Below are positions 35,957-46,976 of a stretch of 64,000 bases of DNA, one piece after another. Numbering within the stretch: position 1 is the first letter of the stretch; each line of letters opens with the position of its first letter. The notes below the pieces were generated by a model. The model was not told where the DNA came from and searched no databases. It worked only from the letters and a program-made list of their open reading frames with translations. Source of the DNA: Acarospora socialis (Eukaryota; Ascomycota; Lecanoromycetes; Acarosporales; Acarosporaceae); NCBI GenBank assembly GCA_025617375.2, contig JAMYGW020000008.1:1550001-1614000 (forward strand), in the 5' to 3' direction. The position numbers and the translations under genes are program-made.

Positions 35957-38900
35957 TCACCTCAACGCCCCACTCCCACCAAAATACCCCTCCGACGGCG
36001 CCGTCATGCCCGCCTTCCTCCCCACCGGCGTCGCGGGCCCGCTGGCACTCACACTGACCGCATCCAACGACCCGGCCGAGACGTCCCTCCCCTCCACCTT
36101 CTTCGCCCCGGCTGTCATAGCCGCATTCGTAGCATTGTTACCGGTGGCCGCGACAGGCGGCTTGAACCCGACCTCCCTGCCCACGCGATAACACTCCTCG
36201 ACCATCCGATTCACGACGCCCGCATCCACAAACTCCTCATACTTCCGCCACAGCCTCAACGCCGTCCGCGCATCCTCGATACTGTCATGCTCCTCCAGCT
36301 GAATCTCCTCTTTGAGCAGATACCACGCCAGAAAGCGCAGACTCAACTTGCGCCCGCGCGACTTGATGTGGAAGAGGTCGACGGTGTCGAGGACCTGCCG
36401 TTTCGGCACGTGGATGTTGATGGTGCGGAAGTCCTTGGGCAGGCCGTGCCCGATGAAGACGACGCCCAGGTTGAGGAGCAGCCAGAGTTTCTTGTAGGCG
36501 ACTTTGAGCGGGACGAGGTTGTGCGTGGAGCGGGCCGGGTCGAGGTCGTCGGCGTGGATGCCGGAGTAGGGGGTTAGCAGGTCGACGACGGGTTCGGTGA
36601 TGGTGATGTAGTCGTTGATGAAGGGTGCGCCTTCGTCAACGCCGGCGCCGCGGAGGACGGAAACGCGCGCGAGCCCGAGCCGTTCGGGCCGGATGGTCTC
36701 CCGTGTGCCGTCGGATTTGATGTCGATTTCTTTTTCTTGCAGGGAGACGAATTCGGCGTCAATGGCGACGTGCGAGCCGGCGGTGGGAGCTTCGGTTTCG
36801 GGGCGGAGAACCTGGTGGTGTTTGGCTTCTCGGTGGCTAGAGTGATGTTAGTGGGTACCTTACGTTAGGTCGTGTCTGAAAGGACGTACTTGATGGACCA
36901 ATCGTAATAGAGTAGAGTGGTGTCCAGGTTCTCTTTCCATGAGTCGTCGACCGAATGGTTTGCGCTTTGGACTTGGTATGCTAGGATGGAAGGCATCTTC
37001 CATGAAGGACTGAATTTCAAAACATCCTCCTTCTGCACTTTTCTGACCAAGAAATCATTGAACAGATGCCATCCGCTTTCTTGGGCCGGTTCTGCCGATG
37101 ACAGTGCAACTATAAACTCCTTGTTAACCGAACGTCTTTTAGAGATAAATCTCATCTTCATACCATTTATAAGTGAGACCAAGTGAGACTTTTGGTTTTC
37201 ACCACTATTGATATCCGCCACCATTCCGACCAACTCGTAGACCGTAATGTTATGCATGTTCCGCTGTAGATGTAACTGCAGATCTTCCCCTTCGAAACAG
37301 AAGAACTGGCCGCCATCAACAATGATACCAATCTTCTCAGGTAGCCAGCCAGGCGTCGCCCACAGCTGCTTGACATCGGGCGTGTTGAGGGCAGCGTTGA
37401 TCATCAGCACGTCCGGGATGCTCAGAACAGTCTTTCGTGTCGCCAGCTGTTGATACCGTCGACATATGTGACACCAGCCACGAGTTTGCGTTTCCCTTCC
37501 AACGCTTGCTTTCAAGATCTGCGAGAATGATGGGACCGACCCTCGGACGGGAATTTTCATGTGCTGACCATGTCAGCAAGAGCTCTACCTACTCAAGAAA
37601 GGTTTATCGTACTAAGGGCGGGTACATCAAGTCATTGACGTAAGTTGTACCTTCTCGAGTCGTTTCATTGGTACAACCTACACATCGAATATTCGATTCA
37701 GCTTCGATGGCGATTGTCTGTAAAGGAAACTTAGTCAAGTACCGAATTTACTCGGATATGGGTACATACCTTTTCCATCTGAGCAGAGTTCGGCGACAGC
37801 TGTTTGAAGTCGAAAGATATCCGATCGAGCAGGAAGCGATTCATCGACTGAATCATAGCGGTCAATGAGCTACTCGGTGAGTTCTCCTCCAGTAATCCCA
37901 ACGCAGCGGCTAAAGCCAAGTTTCAGCAGACATCACCAATCTCGCGGAAGCACTTACCCTGTGGAAGGTTGCTGAAAGTCTTCAGGAAATTGGTGGCCTG
38001 ACAGTTGTGACCATCTGCTTTGTCTAACATGTCGAAGAGGAAGCCCATCTCACATAGAAGGCATGTTTCGGAGAGGCAGGTTGTAGCGGCGTGATGGAGA
38101 GCCAAATTTCGAATCAATGGTGTGAATTTGAGGAGTTGAAGTAGTGGGTTAGAATATGAGTTGGAAATGTGGGTCTCTAATCCGGAATATTTCGTTTTGT
38201 TATAATATCTGATTGCCTAGTAAGCAGCACGTCGATGTGTGTACCAGGTCACACTCACTCGAAATCAAAGTCATCCACACCATATCTGCTGTATTTGATT
38301 TCGACGTTCCGGTACATTACAGGGACGTCGGCTTTAGTACTTCCACTGATTGTAGCATCCGCTAAGGCCTCGACTGCATCGCTGATCCTTCGTCCCTTAC
38401 CCTGTTCACCTTCTGAGTCTCTGGCTTTCTCACTCAGAAACTTGGGTGCTATAAGAGAGGACCCGACCGTGTCGACTGCGCGCGTATTCTCTATTTGGTT
38501 CCGGCGAGTCTTCCTAGGATTGGGAGCATATGCACCAAACTCCATTGGCGTTAATGATGCCACAATGGCCGGATCGATCTTCGGCGGAGGCTTGCCGACT
38601 TCATAGACCTGGTGACCGGGCCAGACGGAAAGCAGCTGCTCCCGGTAATATGGCATACCGATAGTGCTCAAAGGTCTATCATCATTGAGTTTAGTAAAAT
38701 CTCTGATGCTTAAGAAGAACAGACTCACGTATCAATATCCCAACCAATCGCCGGCACCGGAGGAATTACATCTGCAAATTCCGTCGCATTGCTATACTCC
38801 GCGAAATGCATTTTCGTTGGAGATCCCCATAGATGTATCGTGCACTCGACATCCGTCAGGGCAAGAGCTTCACCCGACGAAGCCAACTCAAGTCCCATCA

Positions 38901-39936
38901 TATAACTTGAGATGTTTGCTTGACGCAAGTTGGCAGTGTTAGGATTCATTAGGTCAACTACCTGCAACTGCCCCGTTTGTGACGCCACAATACTGGTGGT
39001 AGACATCCTTGGGTGCATTCGCACGAAAGCCGCCCCAGCGTGGAAGGGGATTGGTGGTAAAGGCATCATGGTCTTGAGGTCGAACACGTTAGCTAGCGGA
39101 TCTAGCATATATGAACCCTGATGACGAGGGGACCAGCCACAGGTGACCAAGAAGTTATTGCGTGCGTCCATGTCATTGATCCCAGCGGAATGTGCTTTCC
39201 ACGTCTTGACAAGTGAGAAGGTGCGTGGATCAAGCATGTTAACAGAGCCAGTACTTGTGGCGGCACAGATGTAGTGACTGCCTTTCATCATGGTGTAGTT
39301 CTCCTCTGTAGGAATCTGTTTCGTTCAGTGAGCGGCGTTAACATCTATAGGGTTAGATGCAATACCTCTTCCAGGATGCGCCCCTTTTCAACATCGATCT
39401 TGAACATGGCATCTTGACACCCCGCAACAAGTATCTCTGATGTTCCCTTCGCTGTAAAGCTCATACATCTTAGATCTTTCATATTATCATGTCTACACGT
39501 CTCCATCAGCAGAGCAGATCGAGATAATCGGGGTAACCGTCCTATAGGAACGCATACATGATATGCCATTGCGTCAACCCTCGCCTCGTAGTCAGATGCA
39601 CACTCCTCGCCGCGACCGATATCACGCCCTTGTCGTGGAACAGAAACTGCTTGACGGGCCCCTCTGCCTGAAGATGGGCTCGAACCGAAGTATACTTCTG
39701 CAACTTCGGGCCATAGAACGAAGTAATCCGTCCCTAACGTATACTAATTTCAGCACAGATCTAGTAAAGGCAAGGGCTAAAATTCAATATATACAACTCA
39801 CATACTCATTCCCCGTCCAAAGCAGTTCCTGCTGCGTATCAAATGCTAGAGTGCTGACGGGTGTTGGCATTGCATGAATGCCCGGCGGCGGCAAACAAAT
39901 GCGAGTGACCTTTTTGCCAAACAATTCAGTTAGCAT
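35957..39936 (-). CDS. PAN2: PAN2, catalytic subunit of the PAN2-PAN3 deadenylase
   Basis: Ten exons: 39936-39802, 39733-39558, 39492-39366, 39315-38729, 38675-38259, 38208-37958, 37909-37770, 37717-37613, 37563-36890 and 36836-35957. They total 3492 nt, 1163 residues, in frame throughout. An N-terminal WD40 region (about 1-340, [15 protein letters not shown]-type start) is followed by a linker that binds PAN3, a catalytically dead ubiquitin-hydrolase-like domain (about 450-865), and a DEDDh exonuclease. Exonuclease residues are D897 and E899 (AIDAEF), D1006 (LPKDFRTIN), and H1054 with D1059 ([11 protein letters not shown]). PAN2-PAN3 trims poly(A) tails in the cytoplasm. The first exon is ambiguous: ATG 39936 gives [13 protein letters not shown], whereas a 12-nt exon at 39976-39965 would give MHRV joined to VTRI. 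Confidence 0.95.
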
Positions 39937-41106
39937 TGCGTACAGAAGCACTCGAAGTCCTTACAACACGGTGCATGAATCGGGGTAGGAGCTGATCTGC
40001 CAGTCAAAAGCACTGCTGTTCCTTTGCCATGGCCGATGTCGGAAGCTGTGCGCTCCAGTAATTAACAAGGCAATTCTGCTGGCCCACAGCCGATAACAGA
40101 GTGCGACTCATTGGCAAGATCTACACAAAGCATGGATCTGTCCTATCTTACTTCCGTCTCGCAGCTTAAAGAAGGCTGGCAGCGCTCTGCATGCAGCCTG
40201 GTCATACCCCATGCCAGCCGACAGATCTCCGGAAGGTCTGATATCGAGCCAAGGTCCTATGCTAGAGCCTCATAACCCAGCGTGATGCATCTGGACATCT
40301 GGCTACCTGACATGGAGCACGGTTTGCCAAACATCAAGCTCAATGCAATGCACCCCAGCCCTTAGCTCTTTCCAGACCAGAGTAGGCCACATAAGCGCAA
40401 AAACACGAACCCTTCCCCGGCACAAGCTGGCTTGAAGAGGCGGGATGGCACTCCGTAAGGTAGCTTGGAAAAGCCGACTGCGTACATTTTCCGGCTGCAT
40501 ATACAGCAAATTCGTAGGTATGAGCTCCGAGCTCGGTGCCTCTACCTCGAGGTGAAACAGGGGAAAGGAATTTCCGCAATGTTGGTTGGGATATCATAGT
40601 TTAGGGCCTCGCACCGTGGAACGCACACTTCATAAGAGAACGAAATAATAAACCTTACTTCATCCCAGTCAGCTTCCATCCCGAATTCGTTTACCCTCAA
40701 CCATTTGGGAGATATAACCGCATTGTAGTTGCATTTGAGCTGATGTTGAAGGGAATGGTGGGGCTTAGATGCAGGTACGAAGCTATGGATATGTTGAAGC
40801 TACACAGCTCGCTTGGATACAACGACAAGGCGGGCCAGTTCAGATGGCAATATTGGTTACCTACACTCCTCATGTACGTTCACAGACATTCATACAGATA
40901 CTATCCGGGTAGATAGTGTAAAAATATCCTGTTATACTACACAGTGTTGCATACTAGTGGAAAAGCACGCTCGCCACCCATCTCTCAACCAATATGTAGC
41001 ATATCCAGGTCAGTACGAGTATGTTTTAGATGTCGCCAGACTTTGTACATGGTCGTGGTTGGCATACCAATGGCATCCGTACAGTCTTTGCTTTATACTT
41101 GCGGAC
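39937..41106. other. Intergenic, PAN2 upstream and PEP carboxykinase 3' side
   Basis: A gap of about 1.2 kb with no exon, repeat or RNA gene recognised apart from the alternative PAN2 first exon at 39965-39976. Confidence 0.45.
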
Positions 41107-43388
41107 CTAGGTTTCCAAATTTAGCTTCGCCAACGAAGAAAAGGATGCTTGGGATGGCTGACCAGCTTTGATAACCTCAGGGGTAGCCTCGTCAGAGTAC
41201 TTTTTGAAGTTCTCAACGAACAGACCACCGAGTTTTGTGACTTCTTCTTTGAAATCTGCGGTTCCAGTCCATGACTTCTTCGGGTTGAGTAGCTCGTCAG
41301 GGACACCGGTGCAGGACTTCGGCACGTGGAGGTTAAATGTCTCATATGTCTCGTATTCGGCTTTTGCCAGCTCTCCTGAATGGATCGCATCCAGGATAGC
41401 ACGGGTGTACTTAAGTCTGGGTGATGGTCAGCAAATGAAGAAATCTCCCGGCGGGCTTGGAAACCTACGGGCAACGCTTGCCTCCGGTGGTGGCGCCAGC
41501 ACCAACCCAGCCGGTGTTCAACAGCCATGCATTCGCCTGGTGATGCGCGATCTTGTCCGCCAGCATCTTAGCATAGCGCATCGGGTGGAGAGCCAAGAAG
41601 GGTTGTGCAAAGCAGGATGAGAAAGTAGCTTGCGGCTCGGTGACACCGTCCTCGGTTCCCGCCATCTTCGAGGTATAGCCGGAGATGAAGTGGAACATGG
41701 TTTGCTCCGTTGTAAGCTTCGAAATGGGTGGGAGAACACCTTGGGCATCGCATGTGAGCAGTATGATGTTCGTCGGGTGGTTTTCGGACAGGCATGGAAT
41801 CTTGGCGTTTCCTATGTACTCGATTGGGTACGCGCTGCATGGTGGTCAGATATCGAGAAGCCAAGACTTAGGACTCAGATTACTTACCAACGAGTGTTTT
41901 CTGTCAAAGTGGCATCATCGTAGTCCACTACACGAGTTTCAGGGTTGAACACCACATTCTCGAGGACCGATCCGAATTTGATGGCGTTGAAGATATCAGG
42001 CTCCTTCTCTGCCGACAGATTGATACATTTGGCGTAGCACTAAAAAGTCAGTTCAGACGTGTTCTCTACGAAAAATCAGTTCGGGGACCTTACCCCTCCT
42101 TCAATGTTGAAGACACCACGGTCACTCCAGCAATGCTCGTCATCGCCGATGAGTGCACGTTTGGGGTCGGCGGAAAGGGTGGTCTTCCCAGTTCCAGACA
42201 GACCGAAAAACACAGTGACATCGCCATCTTTGCCCTCGTTGGCTGAGGAGTGCAGTGTCAACACGTTATGCTTGACGGGCATCTCGTAGAAGAGAACTGT
42301 GAAGACACCCTTCTTCATCTCCCCGGCATACTCCGTACCCAAAATGACCATCTCCTTCTCCGCAAAGTTGATTGCGACTGATGTAGCCGAAGTCATACCG
42401 GTCGTGTACCTGTTCGCCGGGAAGGAGCCGGCGTTGTAAATGACATAATCAGGATGGAAATGCTCCAGCTCCTCCCTCGAGGGGCGGATGAGCATGTTTC
42501 GCATGAAGAGGGCATGGTAAGCTCTGGCGCAGACGACGCGCACATGGATCCGATAACGTTCATCCCAACCCGCAAAGCCATCGACAACATAGATCCTATT
42601 TCTGGTGTTGAGATAGTCAATCGCACGCTCTCGGTTGATCCGCCAGACCTATCGGAGGAGGCCGCATTAGCGCGAATAGCCGATGTCATCTCCGCAGATC
42701 ACACGTGACTAATTTCGAGAATGCGGGGCAGCGGAAAGCGAAGAACAAACAACCGCGGTGCAAAGGCTCAACCTCCCCATTCCCATCCAAGTGGTTCAGC
42801 CGGTGCCTGCAGTGCAACATTCGAATGTCCGTACTCTTCTGAAAAGGAAAGCAATTCCACAGATGAACCTGGGAGATAGAAAGTTTGCTTACATCGGGCG
42901 ACATCGGCTTGTTCACGGGACCCCACCAAACATCCTTGTCCGAACCCTCCTCTTTCACGATGCGCTTGTCGAGGGGTGAGCGACCGGTTTTCGCTCCAGA
43001 GTAGGCTGTCAGAGCTCCTGTGGATGTGATCGCTGAACCGGTTTCGTAGACGAGAGCATCTTCGTAAAGAGCTGCAACAGAGGGATTGGCAACCTGCGTT
43101 GTGATCAGCCACGGGATTGAGGGGAGGGTAGGATAGAATAAATGAGGGTTCCATACGATCGCAACTCGGTCGTAGTCGATGTGTGCTCTCTCGTGCAGCT
43201 CTTCTTCGATTTCGGTGTGTTCCCGACCCGGCCTTTGCGAATTGACACAAGTCAGTGAGAATGTCAAATCGATTTGATCGAGTTGCACCACAGTCAACTG
43301 TCTCTCCAAGCACATCAACATATGGGAAAGAAACATACTGCACACCACTCGGGTGAAGGGCAGTTCTGTTGACACTGTTGGAGACCAT
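41107..43388 (-). CDS. PCK1: ATP-dependent phosphoenolpyruvate carboxykinase
   Basis: Seven exons: 43388-43339, 43232-43157, 43093-42893, 42648-42094, 42039-41888, 41834-41469 and 41416-41107, 569 residues. The enzyme converts oxaloacetate and ATP to phosphoenolpyruvate, the entry step of gluconeogenesis, in the cytosol. Visible motifs include the [16 protein letters not shown] segment near the start, [20 protein letters not shown], the P-loop [14 protein letters not shown] (from about residue 258), the metal-binding IGDDEHCW, and [15 protein letters not shown]. Six introns in one 1.7-kb coding sequence is dense for this gene. The start [17 protein letters not shown] is the usual fungal one. 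The frame stays open upstream for 64 codons. Orthologues are called acuF or pckA in moulds. Confidence 0.96.
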
Positions 43389-44493
43389 GGTGCGCAACGA
43401 GCTGGAGTGATAGTTGTTACGTTGTTGCTTGGAGATTTGTTGTCTGGCGAAATCGGCAGATAAAAGGCCAGGTGAAGCTGGACGGATTGGCGGAGTATTT
43501 TTATGGTCTGATTGTGTAGAAGAGGATGGAGGCATGATACTTCTTATTAGTATTCGAGAGCCTTGGGGCTTCCCAATCACGTTTAATCATCAGCCTAGGC
43601 ACGAACCGCTCCACAATAGTGGGATAGTGCGGGACATACCGGCGAGGGCGTTGCAAGTTCCGCGCTGCTGTTCCCGAATGGGCCCGAACGTCCGCTTAAG
43701 GGACAAACATTCGTAGCAATGTCTGCTGATTCTGAGACCTTTCCAGGGCATCAACAGTAATAATAACCAAAGCTAACAACGCTTTAAGGCTATATTCTAG
43801 ACACGTCATAAGTGGAGTTCTCATGCTATTACGTGACACGAATCAGTGAGGAAAGGCTTCCTCTCGTCCAGGAGATGGCAGAAGGACATGCTACCTATGT
43901 AGGTACCTACCTGACCTATTATTGCCGGCCTGATACCCGCACTTGCTCCCGCTGGCGCACCCCGCAGTATCAGAGAGCCAGGGGTGCATGCGCAGCGCCA
44001 GAGTTGAATCTAGATCGGCACAAAGACAAATGCAATCCCGAGGCTGATGCTAACTTACCCCGACACGCCAGAAATGTCAGTAAGGAAGGCTCACAATGTC
44101 GGGAATACGGGGCTTGTTGGGCATGTGTATGGAATATTCTGGTGGACCAACTTATGCCTTTCTTTCAGTGGAAGATATTTAATCTGAACGCTGATGACTG
44201 CCCATGACTTCGCCAATTGAAGATCCCCCTACTTATCCATGGGTGATACTTGATTGGGGTCTCCTGCGTAACCCTAAATCTCCAGCGTTCAGATGATGTT
44301 ATTGGTATCTCTGTGGCTCTACGCTGTACCTAGGCCACAACTACAATATGCTCCAATGCGCAGATGTTTCCCCACACGCTGCCAAACTCCCGAAATACTA
44401 AACTGCGCCTGAAGGAACAGAATAGACGATGTGTTTCAAGTTTTGATTTGGATGTCGGCTTGAAAGCGATATGTCAAAGCCGTACGTATGTCT
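43389..44493. other. PCK1 promoter and intergenic region
   Basis: No further gene supported. It contains a CGG-N7-CGG motif at 43630-43642. Confidence 0.5.
43630..43642. promoter_or_regulatory. CGG-N7-CGG motif, possible AcuK/AcuM-type site
   Basis: CGGGACATACCGG holds two CGG triplets with seven bases between them, about 240 bp upstream of the PCK1 start. On the gene strand it reads CCG-N7-CCG, the spacing I recall for the AcuK/AcuM activators of gluconeogenic genes in Aspergillus. One match in a region this size can arise by chance. Confidence 0.35.
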
Positions 44494-45982
44494 TTATTTG
44501 GCAGTGCTTGGCCTCCGTACGCTATCGGATCCCTTTCCCTTCGCCAGTTTCTTACTCTCCTTGATATGGAAGACTTGTCTCAGCTTCCTCAGTTTCGTCC
44601 AGCGCTCCTTGTCTTTGGAGTCTCTCAGAGCCTGTACGTCCGTCTGTCCTGCCTTGTCGGCGATGCTTGTACCGTCGTTTATAGAAGTATCAACAGCTGC
44701 GGTACTGGATTTTGGCGTTCCAGAAGGCTGTGATGTTCTTCCGTTCAAATATGCTGTATTCCTGACGACTCGCGTGAGAACCTCCCACCCCGCCAGATTC
44801 GCCAAACCGGAGGATCCTTTCTGCGGCGTCCTATCACCATTTTGAGATGATGCATCAACCCAGGGACAGTAATCTCTATGCTCCCCAATGACGTCGAGTC
44901 GGCTCATGGACGCTTCTTCGTCATCGGCGGTCGTCTCGGAGCTTACCGTACTGTATGATTTGCGTTTGAAAAGCCATAGTCCTAACCGCCGAAAGCATGC
45001 TTCACATACAGCAAGGCCGCTGATATGGCCGTCCTCAGCTTGCCACCCGAATAACGCAAGAGCTAAGGCTTGCTCGTTGATGGCAGGAGGAGGCGCAGGC
45101 TCGGCCGCAGCTGCTGCAGGTTCAGCCTGGGTGGTTTGGAAGAATTCCGTGCCGAGTTCCTGTATGATACTGCTCATATCAACAGCGGCCGGAATCGACA
45201 GCGTAGAAGGTAAGTCATCACCAATCACTGCGAGTGAGTCGTAGCGCTGCCGAAGTGCACTTAGAGCTGTTGTAGGGGGCGATAATGATAGTCGATATAT
45301 CGTAGCTAAAGAAAATCAGCTCACGTCCATTGTGATTTACCTCCACTAGCAGCTTACCATCACAGCCCCGTTTTCTCCACAAACAGTACTCGTCGTGCGC
45401 GGTGACAATCAAGTCGATGTAGCGATCCGCCAATTGCTCGGTCAACCTCGCATTCCAGTCGTCTTCGTCTTCGATCCCCGTATACACCCCACTGTCTTCT
45501 TCGCCTCTTTCAAGCTTGATCACTAGTTCCTTGTCACACCCTCCAACACAACCCACCCTCTCCTTCCCGACACATGACCATCCACGCCTGGCCCACTGCA
45601 CCTCATTGATCTGGGTCGGCTTGGTGGTCCACCTGTCAACATGCCTGAAAGTTTTCAACCGTGCCAAAAATTGTGCCCTATCCAACGGAGCGAAGTTGGG
45701 TGCTTTCTGGTCCTCCCTTTCTTGCCCAGGCGTGGCTTTTTGGCGAGGTACAGGTGAAGATGTAGAAGTCTGCGGCCCGGGCCGTGCAGGTTTTCGCACG
45801 AAGGTTGAAGCTGGACGAGTCATTCGGGGTCTTTTAGGAGGTGAATCGAAGGTCACTGGTAGTGTTGTGGTTGAGGCATTGCTGTTTCGGCGGGTTGAGG
45901 ACAGTGAGGTGCTAGACGCGTTGGTAAGACTATCGAGTAGCCTATGGAACTTGCGCTTCGTCGTATCGATCGCGTATGTCAT
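44494..45982 (-). CDS. RSM1: C3HC zinc finger protein, RSM1 / NIPA (ZC3HC1)-like
   Basis: Two exons, 45982-45358 and 45305-44494, 478 residues. The start MTYAIDTTKRKFHRLL is typical of ascomycete members. The C3HC zinc finger spans about 95-215: FLARLKTFRHVDRWTTKPT, WARRGWSCVG, then HDEYCLWRKRGCD joined to ATIYRLSL. A second finger-like part near 300-390 (LALFGWQ, VCEACFRRLGLWLF, EHRDYCPWVDA) matches the C-terminal Rsm1-type half. S. pombe Rsm1 acts in mRNA export and human ZC3HC1 sits at the nuclear basket. I infer a nuclear-envelope or export role. The chain ends with Lys/Arg-rich low complexity. Confidence 0.9.
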
Positions 45983-46242
45983 TCTGTGCCTGAGCGGACT
46001 CACTTGTTCTCGTGGTTAGAATGTGTTTCTGGGAGATGATGTGGATCAAAACAATTGATAGATACGTACTTGTGAAGCGAGTGGCTGGTTACTGGACCGG
46101 CGAGCGATTGGTGATGCCACTGCTCCACTGCAAGGTACACTACTACTTTATACGATACCAGAATGGCCCAAATAGTGAATGAAGTGTTGGATAGAGTGGA
46201 GTGTCATTAATCATAACTAAGGTGGGTGGTGTATATACAATA

Positions 46243-46766
46243 TCACAATGAGTCCATTGCCTCATGCGGCTGCTGCTGCTCTCTCCACTCCCTGAAGACT
46301 CTTTCGAACTCGAACATATTGGCACACGTCCTCAGATTGGCCCATATCAGCTGGCTGTTTTCCCTGAACTGCTTGGCGAAAGCGTATCGTGCCTCTCTAC
46401 ATTCTCGATCTCTCTCAGCCTCGTCTTGTTTTAGTTTTCGTTTCCAATCGTCCCAGAACTGATCTCGTTCGGCCGCTCTCCTTTCGAAATCTCGATCTAT
46501 CTCCTTGCGGCTCTGTTCCCATTCCTGTTCCCGTTCCAGCTCCTCCTCCTTGAATTTTCGATCCCACTCGTCATCTTTCTGTTTCTGCTTAGCCGACCGT
46601 GCCTGGTCACTCTTGTAGATCCAGTAGTAAAGTCCGCCGACGGTAACAGCTTGGCACCCAAAGGCAAGATGAGGATTGTTGGATAGGGCTAGCGATTGTT
46701 ATATCTTGCTGTAGACGGACCAGGCGAGTGTTTACGATGTAACTGCTCACCTTCGATTTTTGCCAT
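46243..46766 (-). CDS. Small charged helical protein with an N-terminal hydrophobic segment, unknown function
   Basis: Two exons, 46766-46751 (16 nt, MAKIE plus one base) and 46688-46243, 153 residues. The junction uses G|GTGAGC ... CGCTAG|CC. After ALSNNPHLAFGCQAVTVGGL and YYWIYK, a short hydrophobic segment that could be a membrane anchor, the rest is one long Lys/Arg/Glu/Asp/Trp-rich helix (DDEWDRKFKEEELEREQEW and similar heptads) ending HEAMDSL. I do not recognise the family. The clean splice site and strong composition bias over 150 codons support a real gene. It is divergent from MET22 with 210 bp between the starts. Confidence 0.72.
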
Positions 46767-46976
46767 CACTCAGAACTGTTTCAGCTTTGCAAGGATGGTG
46801 ATGTCGTGCAGGAAGAACTTCAATGATGATTGGCTGTCGGGCCGGCTTTCGACATGGGTGAGCGGGTTTTTCGGACATATGAACGTCCGGACGCCGAGAG
46901 CAACAGAACATCAAGCACATTGAAGCGCATTTGAACGTGCATGTTTACTTTAATGATAAGAATATAAGGTACATAG

